DNA of 64,000 bases from Psychroserpens damuponensis (GTDB lineage Bacteria > Bacteroidota > Bacteroidia > Flavobacteriales > Flavobacteriaceae), in the NCBI RefSeq assembly GCF_000826655.1, contig NZ_JXJO01000017.1:62001-126000 (forward strand), in the 5' to 3' direction. Below are positions 16,485-24,578 of the stretch, piece after piece. How positions within the stretch are numbered: the stretch's first letter is position 1; every line of letters starts with the position of its first letter. A model generated the notes under the pieces. It saw only the letters and a program-made list of their open reading frames with translations, made no database searches and was not told the DNA's origin. A program made the position numbers and the translations under genes.

Positions 16485-17461
16485 TACATATCTAAGAGAT
16501 AAGCAAAAATTAATGGTGCTACGATGGTTGCATCACTTTCGATAATAAATTTTGGTGTGTTAATATCTAATTTTCCCCATGTAATTTTTTCATTTGGTAC
16601 AGCTCCAGAATATGAACCATAACTCGTTGTAGAATCACTTATTTGGCAAAAATAACTCCAAAATGGTGTATCAGTACGCTCCATATCTTGGTACAACATT
16701 GGCACTACGCAAATTGGAAAATCTCCAGCAATACCTCCTCCAATTTGAAAGAAGCCTATTCCTTTTTTAGAATTATCTGTATACCAATTGGCTAAAAACG
16801 TCATATATTCTATACCAGATTTCATTGTACTAGCTTGCAATTCGCCTTTAAGCACATAGCTTGCAAAAATATTACCCATTGTACTATCTTCCCATCCTGG
16901 ACAAACAATAGGTAGGTTTTTTTCGGCAGCCGCATACATCCACGAATCTTTTAAATCGATTTCATAATGCTCTTCTAAAACTCCAGACAATAGTAATTTA
17001 TACATATATTCATGTGGCAAATAGCGTTCACCTTTAGCTTCAGCATCCATCCAAATTTTAACGATATGCTCTTGTATTCTTCTAAAAGCTTCCTCTTCAG
17101 GAATACACGTATCTGTAACACGATTTAAGCCTTTTTCTAGTAAATCCCATTCATCTTGAGGAGTCAAATCACGATAATTAGGTACACGTATATAATGCGA
17201 ATGTGCCACTAAATTCATAATATCTTCTTCAAGGTTTGCACCTGTACAAGAGATGACATGAACTTTATCTTGACGAATCATTTCTGCAAATATCTTACCT
17301 AATTCCGCAGTACTCATAGCACCAGCTAGTGATACTAACATTTTTGAACCAGCGTTTAATTGATCTTCATACCCTTTGGCTGCATCAACTAAAGCAGCTG
17401 CATTAAAGTGTAAATAATACGTTTCTAAAAATTTTGAAATTTCTCCTTTATTAGTTGTCAT
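16484..17461 (-). CDS. Deoxyhypusine synthase-like protein (possible homospermidine synthase)
   Basis: I start the gene at the ATG complement at 17459-17461 (MTTNKGEISKFLETYY), because a longer frame to 17509 would run deep into the agmatinase gene. The product of 325 residues carries the NAD-dependent deoxyhypusine synthase fold: MLVSLAGAMSTAELG near residue 40, HVISCTGANLEED near residue 65, and NEKITWGKLD near the C-terminus with the Lys that forms the covalent imine in eukaryotic enzymes. Bacteria have no eIF5A substrate, and flavobacteria are known for homospermidine as major polyamine, so transfer of an aminobutyl group to putrescine is the likely activity (inference). Confidence 0.85.
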   Translation of the reverse strand: MTTNKGEISKFLETYYLHFNAAALVDAAKGYEDQLNAGSKMLVSLAGAMSTAELGKIFAEMIRQDKVHVISCTGANLEEDIMNLVAHSHYIRVPNYRDLTPQDEWDLLEKGLNRVTDTCIPEEEAFRRIQEHIVKIWMDAEAKGERYLPHEYMYKLLLSGVLEEHYEIDLKDSWMYAAAEKNLPIVCPGWEDSTMGNIFASYVLKGELQASTMKSGIEYMTFLANWYTDNSKKGIGFFQIGGGIAGDFPICVVPMLYQDMERTDTPFWSYFCQISDSTTSYGSYSGAVPNEKITWGKLDINTPKFIIESDATIVAPLIFAYLLDM

Positions 17462-18392
17462 CGTCGTTGTTAAATTTTGAAACTCTATTTGAGTTCCCTT
17501 TAGATTCATTGTTTGTGTTTTCGAATTCGTCGTCTGCGTTTTCGTTTAAAAATTTATAAGTCAGCATTTTATAGTATAATTTTGCTGCAAGAAAATCTGA
17601 TGATTTTTCTTTAGAATTAGGACATAATTCAACAATATCAAAACCTACCACATTTTTCTCTTCAAACACTTGACGTAAAAACTCAATAGTTTCATACCAT
17701 AACAATCCTCCAGGTTCTGGAGTTCCTGTAGATGGCATAATTGAAGGATCAAAAGCATCTAAATCAAAAGTGATATATACGTTATCTGTCATTTGATCAA
17801 TTACAGCATCCATCCAAGAGTCATCTAAAGCCATATCATGAGCAAAATACGTTTTCTCTTTATCCATGACTGTAGTTTCCATAACATCCATACTACGAAT
17901 TCCTACTTGAATTAAATTAGTTGTTTGACTCGCCTCGTAAACAGCACAAGCATGGTTACAAGTTGAGCCTTGATAGTCTTTACGCAAATCTGCATGTGCA
18001 TCAATTTGCAAAACTGTTAAGTCGTCAAAACACTCATTAAATGCTCTAATGGTCCCAATTGAAATAGAATGTTCGCCTCCAAAAGTCGTTACAAACTTAT
18101 TACGTTTAATATACTTTTTTGTAATTTGATGAACCGCATTGACCATGGTTTCTGGTGATGTATTTTCTGTAATTGCATCAGCCAAATAGATGCCTTGCTT
18201 ATATACTTCTGTTTCAGTTTCAATATCGTAAAGCTCCATGTTTTCCGAAGCATTTAAAAAAGCTTCTGGCCCTTTATCTGATCCTTTTTGCCACGTACTT
18301 GTACCATCATAAGGCACAGGGATTAAGACAATTTTAGAACTGTCTAATTTAGCATATTGCTCTTCTATTCCTGCGTAAGTTTTATTGTCCAT
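17451..18392 (-). CDS. speB: Agmatinase (ureohydrolase family)
   Basis: A 313-residue manganese ureohydrolase converting agmatine to putrescine and urea. Metal ligands are visible in GGEHSISIGT (about 110), DAHADLRKDYQGS (about 136) and the ITFDLDAFDPSIMPSTGTPE block (about 218). The active-site order matches agmatinase/arginase. The last 25 residues (FENTNNESKGNSNRVSKFNN and on) are an Asn/Ser-rich tail that looks non-structural and overlaps the start of the next gene by 11 bases. Its own start overlaps the arginine decarboxylase gene by 11 bases. Pairing with a decarboxylase rather than with urea-cycle genes favours agmatine over arginine as substrate. Confidence 0.92.
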   Translation of the reverse strand: MDNKTYAGIEEQYAKLDSSKIVLIPVPYDGTSTWQKGSDKGPEAFLNASENMELYDIETETEVYKQGIYLADAITENTSPETMVNAVHQITKKYIKRNKFVTTFGGEHSISIGTIRAFNECFDDLTVLQIDAHADLRKDYQGSTCNHACAVYEASQTTNLIQVGIRSMDVMETTVMDKEKTYFAHDMALDDSWMDAVIDQMTDNVYITFDLDAFDPSIMPSTGTPEPGGLLWYETIEFLRQVFEEKNVVGFDIVELCPNSKEKSSDFLAAKLYYKMLTYKFLNENADDEFENTNNESKGNSNRVSKFNNDDDN

Positions 18393-19782
18393 TGTAACCT
18401 AATATTTTAAGTAAGTCTTCACTTTTTTGTTGTTCGCGAAATAATTTTGTGGTGAGGTTTCCATCAGCATCTTTTTGGATTAAAATATGTTTTGGTGATG
18501 GGATTAAACAGTGTTGTAAACCCCCAAATCCACCAATAGTTTCTTGATAAGCTCCTGTATTAAAAAAGCCTATATATAATGGTTTGTCTTTATTATATTT
18601 TGGAAGATATATGGCATTCATATGTTGTTCACTGTTATAATAATCATCACTATCACAAGTTAAACCTCCTAAAAGCACACGTTCGTAACTATCATTCCAA
18701 CGGTTAATTGGCAACATGATAAAACGTTTATTAATTGCCCAAGTATCTGGCAACGTTGTGATAAACGAGGAGTTAATCATATTCCATTTCTCACGATCAT
18801 TTTGTTGCTTTTGATACAATATCTCATATATTGCTCCTCCACTTTCTCCAACTGTAAAGCTTCCAAATTCGGTAAAAATGTTTGGTACATCAACATCTTC
18901 TTCTTCACAAACTAATTTAATTTGATTTACAATTTCATCAACCATATATGCATAGTCAAAATCGAAAGCCAAAGAGTTTTTTATAGGAAAACCTCCTCCT
19001 ATATTTAAACTATCTAATGTTGGACAAATCTTTTTTAAACTTGTGTACACCTTTAAACATTTGTTAAGCTCGTTCCAGTAATACGCATTATCACGAATGC
19101 CAGTATTGATAAAAAAGTGAAGCATTTTTAATTCTACTTTTTTATTCTTTTGAATTTGATTTTTATAAAAAGGCACAATATTCTTGTAGCCAATACCTAA
19201 TCTCGACGTATAGAATTCAAATTTTGGTTCTTCTTCCGAAGCGATTCTAATACCAACATTAAATTTTCCTTTTATATCTTCGGAAAGCAACTCAATCTCT
19301 TCGTAATTATCAATTATGGGAATTGCATTTTTATGTCCATTATTAATTAATCTCGCAATATTAGTAATGTATTGCGCGCGTTTGAACCCATTACTAATAA
19401 CAAATGTTTCATTTGTAATTTTACCTTCAGCCTTTAATCGTTCAACAATATCAATATCAAAAGCTGATGACGTTTCAATATGAATATCATTAGATAACGC
19501 TTCATCTAAAACATGTTTAAAATGTGAGCTTTTTGTACAGTAGCAATAGTTATATTTTCCTTTATAATCATATTTTTCAATAGCATCTGCAAACCATTGT
19601 TTTGCCCGATTAATATTGTTAGATATTTGAGGTAAATACGTAAATTTTAAAGGTGTTCCATAATCTTCAACCAGTTTCATTAGGTTGACATCGTGGAATT
19701 CTAATGTTTTATTTTTAAGTTTAAATTCGTCTTGAGGAAAATCAAAGGTTTGATTTACCAAATCAATATATTTAGTATTCAT
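18382..19782 (-). CDS. speA: Arginine decarboxylase (PLP fold III)
   Basis: A 466-residue fold-III decarboxylase that removes CO2 from arginine to give agmatine. YCYCTKSSHFKH near residue 84 contains the probable PLP Lys, NIGGGFPIK near residue 261 is the phosphate-binding glycine loop, FTVGESGGAIYE near residue 311 is a conserved active-site segment, and LTCDSDDYYN near residue 384 holds the catalytic Cys-Asp contributed across the dimer. It is much shorter than the 650-residue proteobacterial SpeA, as is usual for Bacteroidota. Other members of the fold act on diaminopimelate or carboxyspermidine; the agmatinase directly downstream makes arginine the best call. A long leader with its own promoter precedes it. 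Confidence 0.86.
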   Translation of the reverse strand: MNTKYIDLVNQTFDFPQDEFKLKNKTLEFHDVNLMKLVEDYGTPLKFTYLPQISNNINRAKQWFADAIEKYDYKGKYNYCYCTKSSHFKHVLDEALSNDIHIETSSAFDIDIVERLKAEGKITNETFVISNGFKRAQYITNIARLINNGHKNAIPIIDNYEEIELLSEDIKGKFNVGIRIASEEEPKFEFYTSRLGIGYKNIVPFYKNQIQKNKKVELKMLHFFINTGIRDNAYYWNELNKCLKVYTSLKKICPTLDSLNIGGGFPIKNSLAFDFDYAYMVDEIVNQIKLVCEEEDVDVPNIFTEFGSFTVGESGGAIYEILYQKQQNDREKWNMINSSFITTLPDTWAINKRFIMLPINRWNDSYERVLLGGLTCDSDDYYNSEQHMNAIYLPKYNKDKPLYIGFFNTGAYQETIGGFGGLQHCLIPSPKHILIQKDADGNLTTKLFREQQKSEDLLKILGYNGQ

Positions 19783-20127
19783 TGTAATTTTTAAAAAAGT
19801 TAAATATAGATAGTGAAGGTTAACGCTAGGTTAAACCAACAAAATATTATTATCAAGATCAGGATTGTACACCAGATAAATCTTGAACAAAAATCAAAAG
19901 AATAATAAAATCATACCTGCAGTTGAGGATGAGTTGTAGGAATGAACCCAAACAAATGTTGGCTCATAAATATGTAGTAAGCGGAAGTTAGCTCTAAAAT
20001 TTGGTTGCTTAATCTATAAGCTGCTTTTGAATATGACTTCCTGATGTTCAAAAACCCAAACGTATAAACATGGTTCAATTTGTTCAGCTATGTGCTTGGC
20101 TTTTGAGAATTTAATTTCTCTAAAAGC
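19783..20127 (-). ncRNA. Long structured leader or small RNA upstream of speA
   Basis: About 345 bases separate the predicted transcription start from the speA ATG, unusually long for this genome. The RNA would begin with an 11-bp hairpin (20099-20127). A second possible stem pairs TCAAGAT with ATCTTGA (about 19853-19886). No T-rich terminator is evident, so this may be a cis-acting leader, perhaps polyamine-responsive, rather than a free RNA. One minus-strand frame stays open from 20130 to 19894 except for a TAG at 20014-20016, but has no start codon near its beginning. I cannot match it to a known family with certainty; a flavobacterial 6S-type RNA is one possibility. Confidence 0.35.
20099..20127 (-). 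other. Hairpin at the 5' end of the speA leader
   Basis: On the minus strand GCTTTT, a bulged A, and GAGAA pair with TTCTC and AAAAGC around the loop ATTAAA, giving an 11-bp stem with one bulge. It begins within a few bases of the predicted transcription start. There is no T run after it on either strand, so it is a 5' stabilising or regulatory hairpin rather than a terminator. Confidence 0.6.
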
Positions 20128-20131
20128 GACG

Positions 20132-20159
20132 CAAATGTAATTTATTTTTTGACACGCAA
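20132..20159 (-). promoter_or_regulatory. Bacteroidota-type promoter for speA leader
   Basis: On the minus strand a TTG (20157-20159) is followed after 17 bases by TACATTTG (20132-20139), an exact match to the -7 element TAnnTTTG. Transcription should begin near 20125-20127, at the base of the leader hairpin. Confidence 0.7.
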
Positions 20160-20295
20160 CACATTTTTGTATTTTTTTTGAATTATTTTTTTAACTATAA
20201 TTTTAAGTCTATTTATTTTTTAATCTTTAATTTTATAATACACTCATTCAAAAGGTGTTTTCACGAGATGAATATCAGTGTTGCCTCATTATGAC

Positions 20296-20326
20296 TTGTT
20301 AAACCTTTTAAGCGTGTATAATTTTG
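20296..20326 (+). promoter_or_regulatory. Bacteroidota-type promoter for the gene at 20349
   Basis: TTG at 20296-20298 and TAATTTTG at 20319-20326 fit the -33 / -7 consensus with a 20-base spacer. Transcription should start near 20332, about 17 bases before the ATG. The 189 bases between this and the opposite speA promoter are very A+T-rich and show no other structure. Confidence 0.7.
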
Positions 20327-20348
20327 ATTTAAACAAACACATATAATT

Positions 20349-20765
20349 ATGAAAACTCAAACTATTAAAAAAATCACACTGCTATTTGGTTTAATAATGT
20401 GTACTGCATTATTTTCAAATAAAATGCATGCACAAAGTAAAATTGCGACTACTACTGCTGTTGCAGATCAAGAATTAACGGTTAAAGGAAAGGTGACCGA
20501 TGAAAACGGACCATTATTAGGTGTCAACGTTGTGCTTAAAAACAGTAAAATTGGTGTTATTACAGATGAGAATGGAGAATTCACATTTCCGCAGTCATTA
20601 AGCTCAGGAGATATATTAGTATTTAGTTACTTAGGTTATGAAAAACAAGACATCAAAATTGATGCTAAATCAACTTATATAAACCTGTTAATGTCATCTG
20701 ACCTTGTTGAAATAATGGGTGCGCCAAATAGCAATACTCCTTTTAAATCTAAGCGCTCTAAATAA
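20349..20765 (+). CDS. Secreted carboxypeptidase-regulatory-like domain protein
   Basis: A 138-residue protein with a signal peptide (to about residue 29, ending MHAQ) followed by a single CarboxypepD_reg-like beta-sandwich: VKGKVTDENGPLLGVNVVL near residue 44, then VITDENGEFTFP and LVFSYLGYEKQDI. This is the same module that begins SusC-type TonB-dependent receptors (compare the SusC at 58474), here without plug or barrel. It may interact with an outer-membrane partner or be a receptor remnant that has kept a good promoter and intact frame. The transglutaminase-like gene follows after 28 bases in the same direction. Confidence 0.8.
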   Translation: MKTQTIKKITLLFGLIMCTALFSNKMHAQSKIATTTAVADQELTVKGKVTDENGPLLGVNVVLKNSKIGVITDENGEFTFPQSLSSGDILVFSYLGYEKQDIKIDAKSTYINLLMSSDLVEIMGAPNSNTPFKSKRSK

Positions 20766-20793
20766 GCGTTTATATTAAGTGTTATTATATAAA

Positions 20794-21798
20794 ATGAGAT
20801 ATTTATTGCTCTTCATAGTTGCATTTCAGTCTCATGCTCAAATATCTGATTTTGATCACATTAATTTTTCGAAAGCAGATTTAAACGCATCTATTTGCAA
20901 AAATGAAGGGCTTGATAATATGCCTAATCTGGTTTATAATCTCACATCAAATTTAGATACAGATGTAGAGCGTTTTAGAGCCATCTACATGTGGGTTTGC
21001 CACAATATTGCTAATGATTACACGCTATATTTAAAAAACAAGCGCAAACGAAGTAAGTATCAAAATGACAGTGTTAAGCTCAAATCTTGGAATAATCGTT
21101 TTAAAAAGGATGTTTTTCGTAAACTTTTAAAACAGAATAAAACCATTTGTACTGGTTACGCTTATATCGTAAAAGAGCTTGCTAAATTAGCTAATTTAGA
21201 ATGTGAAATTGTTCATGGCTATGGGAGAACGAGCATGACAAATATTGATGAACTTGATCCTCCAAACCACTCTTGGAATGCTATAAAATTGAATGAAAAA
21301 TGGTACCTGTGTGATCCTACTTGGGCAAGTGGAATTCCTGATCCTGAAACCAAAATTTTTAAATTTGATTACAACAATGGTTATTTTTTATCTAACCCTC
21401 AATTGTTTATAATTAATCACTTTCCGCAGGAGGAACATTGGACACTTATGCCAAACGAATCTCATACATTTGATGAGTTTCTAGCTGCACCAATACTTTA
21501 TGGCCAAGCCTACACTTATTTATCAACGCATGATTATCCAAAACTTATGCATCAATCATTACATAAAAATGAAATGGTGCAATTTCAATATAAGCTTCAA
21601 AACGATATAGATGTAGAAAGTGTTCGTTTTTTAATTGACAATGGATATACCAATAAAAAAACGACTCCAAATTCTGTAAACATAGAAAACAAATCACTCA
21701 TTATAGAACACCAATTTGAATCTAATGGTTTCTATGATGTGCATCTTTATATAGGAAATGATTTAATATCTACCTACACGTTTAAAGTTAAAGGATAA
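20794..21798 (+). CDS. Secreted transglutaminase-like protein
   Basis: I use the ATG at 20794, which begins the signal peptide MRYLLLFIVAFQSHAQ; a GTG at 20779 is a weaker alternative. The mature protein has the transglutaminase/protease-like core: TICTGYAYIVKELAKL (Cys, about residue 117), NHSWNAIKLNEKWYLCDPTW (His and Asp, about residues 155-175), a complete Cys-His-Asp triad. RFRAIYMWVCHNIAND precedes it as in the family. The C-terminal 120 residues are likely beta-rich. It lies in the periplasm or on the surface. Bacterial members are proteases or peptide-crosslinking enzymes; the substrate is unknown. Confidence 0.83.
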   Translation: MRYLLLFIVAFQSHAQISDFDHINFSKADLNASICKNEGLDNMPNLVYNLTSNLDTDVERFRAIYMWVCHNIANDYTLYLKNKRKRSKYQNDSVKLKSWNNRFKKDVFRKLLKQNKTICTGYAYIVKELAKLANLECEIVHGYGRTSMTNIDELDPPNHSWNAIKLNEKWYLCDPTWASGIPDPETKIFKFDYNNGYFLSNPQLFIINHFPQEEHWTLMPNESHTFDEFLAAPILYGQAYTYLSTHDYPKLMHQSLHKNEMVQFQYKLQNDIDVESVRFLIDNGYTNKKTTPNSVNIENKSLIIEHQFESNGFYDVHLYIGNDLISTYTFKVKG

Positions 21799-21808
21799 GA
21801 ATATTGAA

Positions 21809-22675
21809 TTACAACATTTGTAATGTATTCACTTCTTGAGTTGTCAAATGTTTCCAATGACCTCGTGGTAAATCTTTTTTGGTTAATTGACCTATTTGCA
21901 CGCAATCAACACGTACAATCTCATAATTAAGATGATCAAAAATAGTATGTAAAATAGAATTACCTGTATTTTTAATTTTAAGTCCGATTAGTGTTTTAGG
22001 AGCACCATCAATATAACTCACTTCTTCTACAGCAATTAGCTTACCCATTGGTTTGATTCCTTCTTGGATCTTTTTAAAATCTTCATATTTTAAATCTCTA
22101 TCCAATTCGATTTCAAATAATCGAGACACACCTGTTTTAGAATTCGTGAATTTTTTTGCAATCACATCATCATTAGTAAATAGTAGTAAACCTGTTGATC
22201 CTCGTCCTAATCTTCCAATGGGTTTAATACGAGCAGTTGTAGAGTTTGCAACTAAATCCATCACTGTTTTCCCTTTACTCTCACTGGTAGTCGTGGCAAA
22301 ACCTTTAGGCTTATTTAGCAACACATATGTTTTTTTCTCTGGGTTGATACGAGCACCATCAAAACGAACTTCATCATCAAGTTTTACTTTGTAACCCATT
22401 TCATTGATAACTTTTCCGTTAACAGTGACACTACCAACAGCAATATGCATATCTGCATCTCTTCGAGAGCACACACCAGAATTTGCTATATATTTGTTTA
22501 GTCTAATATCATCAGTATTAGATGTTTTTTTTGGTGCCGAAGGTGTAGCAGCTTTTTTCTTAGCAGGAGTTTTTTGACGAACAACATTTTCTCTTTTTGC
22601 TTCATCGCGTCTTTTACCTGACCTTTTATTTTTAGGCTTGCTACTTGATTTTCCGTTTCGTCCTTGTCTGCTCAT
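21809..22675 (-). CDS. RsuA/RluB-family pseudouridine synthase with altered active site
   Basis: A 288-residue protein with a basic low-complexity N-terminus (residues 1-50, Lys/Arg/Ser-rich), an S4 RNA-binding domain (IRLNKYIANSGVCSRRDAD, about 57-75) and a TruB/RsuA-type catalytic domain. In the family the catalytic Asp lies in a G-R-L-D-x-x-T/S-x-G motif. Here the sequence is IGRLGRGSTGLLLFTND near residue 148, with Gly at the Asp position; codon GGA is clear at that site. Either the enzyme is a non-catalytic RNA-binding relative or another residue serves. The gene stands between convergent and same-strand neighbours with no obvious partner. Confidence 0.85.
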   Translation of the reverse strand: MSRQGRNGKSSSKPKNKRSGKRRDEAKRENVVRQKTPAKKKAATPSAPKKTSNTDDIRLNKYIANSGVCSRRDADMHIAVGSVTVNGKVINEMGYKVKLDDEVRFDGARINPEKKTYVLLNKPKGFATTTSESKGKTVMDLVANSTTARIKPIGRLGRGSTGLLLFTNDDVIAKKFTNSKTGVSRLFEIELDRDLKYEDFKKIQEGIKPMGKLIAVEEVSYIDGAPKTLIGLKIKNTGNSILHTIFDHLNYEIVRVDCVQIGQLTKKDLPRGHWKHLTTQEVNTLQML

Positions 22676-22714
22676 GATGTATGAATTTTGCGCAAAGGTA
22701 GTCTATTAGTTGAA

Positions 22715-23665
22715 TTAATCTACAATTTTGATCGTAGATTGACGTTCTCGATTAACCGATAATAGTGTTACGTCTGGTCTAGAATAGTGTCCTACAGGAT
22801 CAAAATTTTGACGTTCTTCAAGTACTCGATTAAAATCTATGGTATGATAAATAAGTCCTTCTTTATGTAATACAGGTGCTACAACCCACTCTCCATCTGG
22901 TCCAGCAATACAGCTACCACCATTGGCTAAGACTTTAGGCGCTTTATCTAGTATTTTATCTAAGTGTGGTGTGGTCTTCGGAAAATCTTCCGCAGACATC
23001 AAACTAGAAACCGATATGACATAAGAGCGAGATTCTCTAGCAATAAACCGTGTAATATCTTTTGTATTATGATCACTTCCTGGCCACACAGCAATATGTA
23101 AATTTTCGCCTAAACCATAAAGTGCCGCTCTGGGTAATGGCATCCAATTCTCCCAACAATTAAGTCCGCCAACAGTAAAATCTTTAAGAGAATGCACCTG
23201 TAAACCATGACCATCACCTGGTGACCATGTTAAACGTTCATCATAAGTTGGCTGAAGTTTTCTATGAACAGACTGTATTACACCTTCTTGATTAATATAC
23301 ACTAATGATGCATAAACACTGTGACCACCTCGATCTAAAGGACGCTCAATAATCCCTAAATAAATTGCCATTTTATAGTGTTTTGACAATTTACAAATGG
23401 AATCTAAATCACCTTTCTCAATGGTAATTGCATTTTTAACGTAATGCGCATGTAACTCTTTATTTACATTAGTATTCCATTCTGCTCCTCCTGTTAATGC
23501 CAACCAAAATGGATAACCAGGCACTAAACCCTCACCAAAAACGATGAGTTCTGCTTTTTCTTCGGAAGCTTCTATAATAGACTGCTCTACTTTCTTTAAC
23601 GTTTCAGTTTTATTCAACCAAACCGGCGAAATTTGAGCTAATGCTACTTTGAGTTTTTCAGTCAT
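22715..23665 (-). CDS. Nitrilase-type carbon-nitrogen hydrolase
   Basis: A 316-residue enzyme of the true nitrilase branch. The triad is visible as Glu in IVFGEGLVPGYPFW (about 45), Lys in VHRKLQPTYDERL (about 135) and Cys in GGLNCWENWMPL (about 169). The Cys-Trp-Glu-Asn sequence distinguishes nitrilases from amidases and carbamoyl-putrescine hydrolases. It would convert an organic nitrile to acid and ammonia in the cytoplasm. It abuts the UbiA gene (start immediately beside the UbiA stop), so it belongs to the same transcript as the isoprenoid genes although no biochemical link is obvious. Confidence 0.85.
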   Translation of the reverse strand: MTEKLKVALAQISPVWLNKTETLKKVEQSIIEASEEKAELIVFGEGLVPGYPFWLALTGGAEWNTNVNKELHAHYVKNAITIEKGDLDSICKLSKHYKMAIYLGIIERPLDRGGHSVYASLVYINQEGVIQSVHRKLQPTYDERLTWSPGDGHGLQVHSLKDFTVGGLNCWENWMPLPRAALYGLGENLHIAVWPGSDHNTKDITRFIARESRSYVISVSSLMSAEDFPKTTPHLDKILDKAPKVLANGGSCIAGPDGEWVVAPVLHKEGLIYHTIDFNRVLEERQNFDPVGHYSRPDVTLLSVNRERQSTIKIVD

Positions 23666-24568
23666 TTAAATACGATTTAACACTACATTTATATTAATAA
23701 GAACAATACTAAACACACCTGCTACAATGATAAATTTCAAAATATTATGCAGAATTAAATAATGGGTTTTAGTTTTCGATTTCCAAAGTAATAGTAGAAA
23801 AACAATTAATAACATTACAGATAGGTAGAAAAACAAATACATGTGTCCTACATCATAATGAAACAGTAACAAATACAAAGGGATACTGGTTAAACCAATT
23901 AAAACTGAAAGCATAATTTTTGATGCTTTTTCACCATATATAATTGGAATGGTTTTATAATTAAGTAGTAAATCGCCTTTTATATTTTCTAAATCTTTAG
24001 TTAGTTCACGCATTGAAACTATTAAAAACAAGAAAAAAGCATGTATAAAAATAACGTGTTCAACGTTTTTGTAATAGAGAAATATGACAAAAAATGGTAA
24101 AATGGCTAATATGGCTGAAGTTAAATTCCCTACAAAAGGAAGTTTTTTGAGTTTATGTGAATAAAACCAAATTAAGAAGATATAAATTGAAAAAAATACT
24201 ACAGCGTTAAACGACACGTAACTCGCCATCACAACTGCTGTGAAATTTAGCACAAAATAAAAAGACAACTTGGTATTTTGACTTATCAATTTATCTAATT
24301 TAGACTTATTTGGACGGTTGATTAAATCTTTTTCAGAATCGTAAAAATTATTAATAATGTAGCCTGCAGCTATTGTTGAAGCAGATGCAAGTACAAGCAC
24401 TAATAAATTTAAATCAAAAAGTACTGCTTTTAAAGGCTTATCATGAGCTAAAATATAAATTGAAGTTAGGTATTGAGCAATTACAATGACAAGAATATTG
24501 TAACCGCGAACGACAGAAAACATGCTAAAAAACTTTAGCAAGATATGTTTTTGTCTACGTGAAAACAT
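23666..24568 (-). CDS. UbiA-family prenyltransferase (geranylgeranylglycerol-phosphate type)
   Basis: A 300-residue membrane enzyme with about eight hydrophobic helices. The two Asp-rich prenyl-diphosphate sites are NNFYDSEKDLINRP near residue 68 and TKDLENIKGDLLLNYKTIP near residue 190. This second motif with K-G-D is usual in UbiA enzymes labelled geranylgeranylglycerol-phosphate geranylgeranyltransferase in flavobacteria. The acceptor is therefore uncertain: a glycerol phosphate lipid, chlorophyll-like ring or quinone precursor are all possible. It sits directly downstream of mevalonate kinase and mevalonate diphosphate decarboxylase, which supply the isoprenoid precursor. Confidence 0.8.
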   Translation of the reverse strand: MFSRRQKHILLKFFSMFSVVRGYNILVIVIAQYLTSIYILAHDKPLKAVLFDLNLLVLVLASASTIAAGYIINNFYDSEKDLINRPNKSKLDKLISQNTKLSFYFVLNFTAVVMASYVSFNAVVFFSIYIFLIWFYSHKLKKLPFVGNLTSAILAILPFFVIFLYYKNVEHVIFIHAFFLFLIVSMRELTKDLENIKGDLLLNYKTIPIIYGEKASKIMLSVLIGLTSIPLYLLLFHYDVGHMYLFFYLSVMLLIVFLLLLWKSKTKTHYLILHNILKFIIVAGVFSIVLININVVLNRI

Positions 24569-24578
24569 ACGTGAAGGT

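Noticed and set aside
17462-17509. Longer N-terminus of the deoxyhypusine-synthase-like protein
   Set aside because: It lies inside the agmatinase coding region and lacks family similarity; the ATG at 17461 gives the usual short overlap.
20099-20127. The 11-bp hairpin as a rho-independent terminator
   Set aside because: No T run follows on either strand, and it sits at the predicted transcription start of the speA leader.
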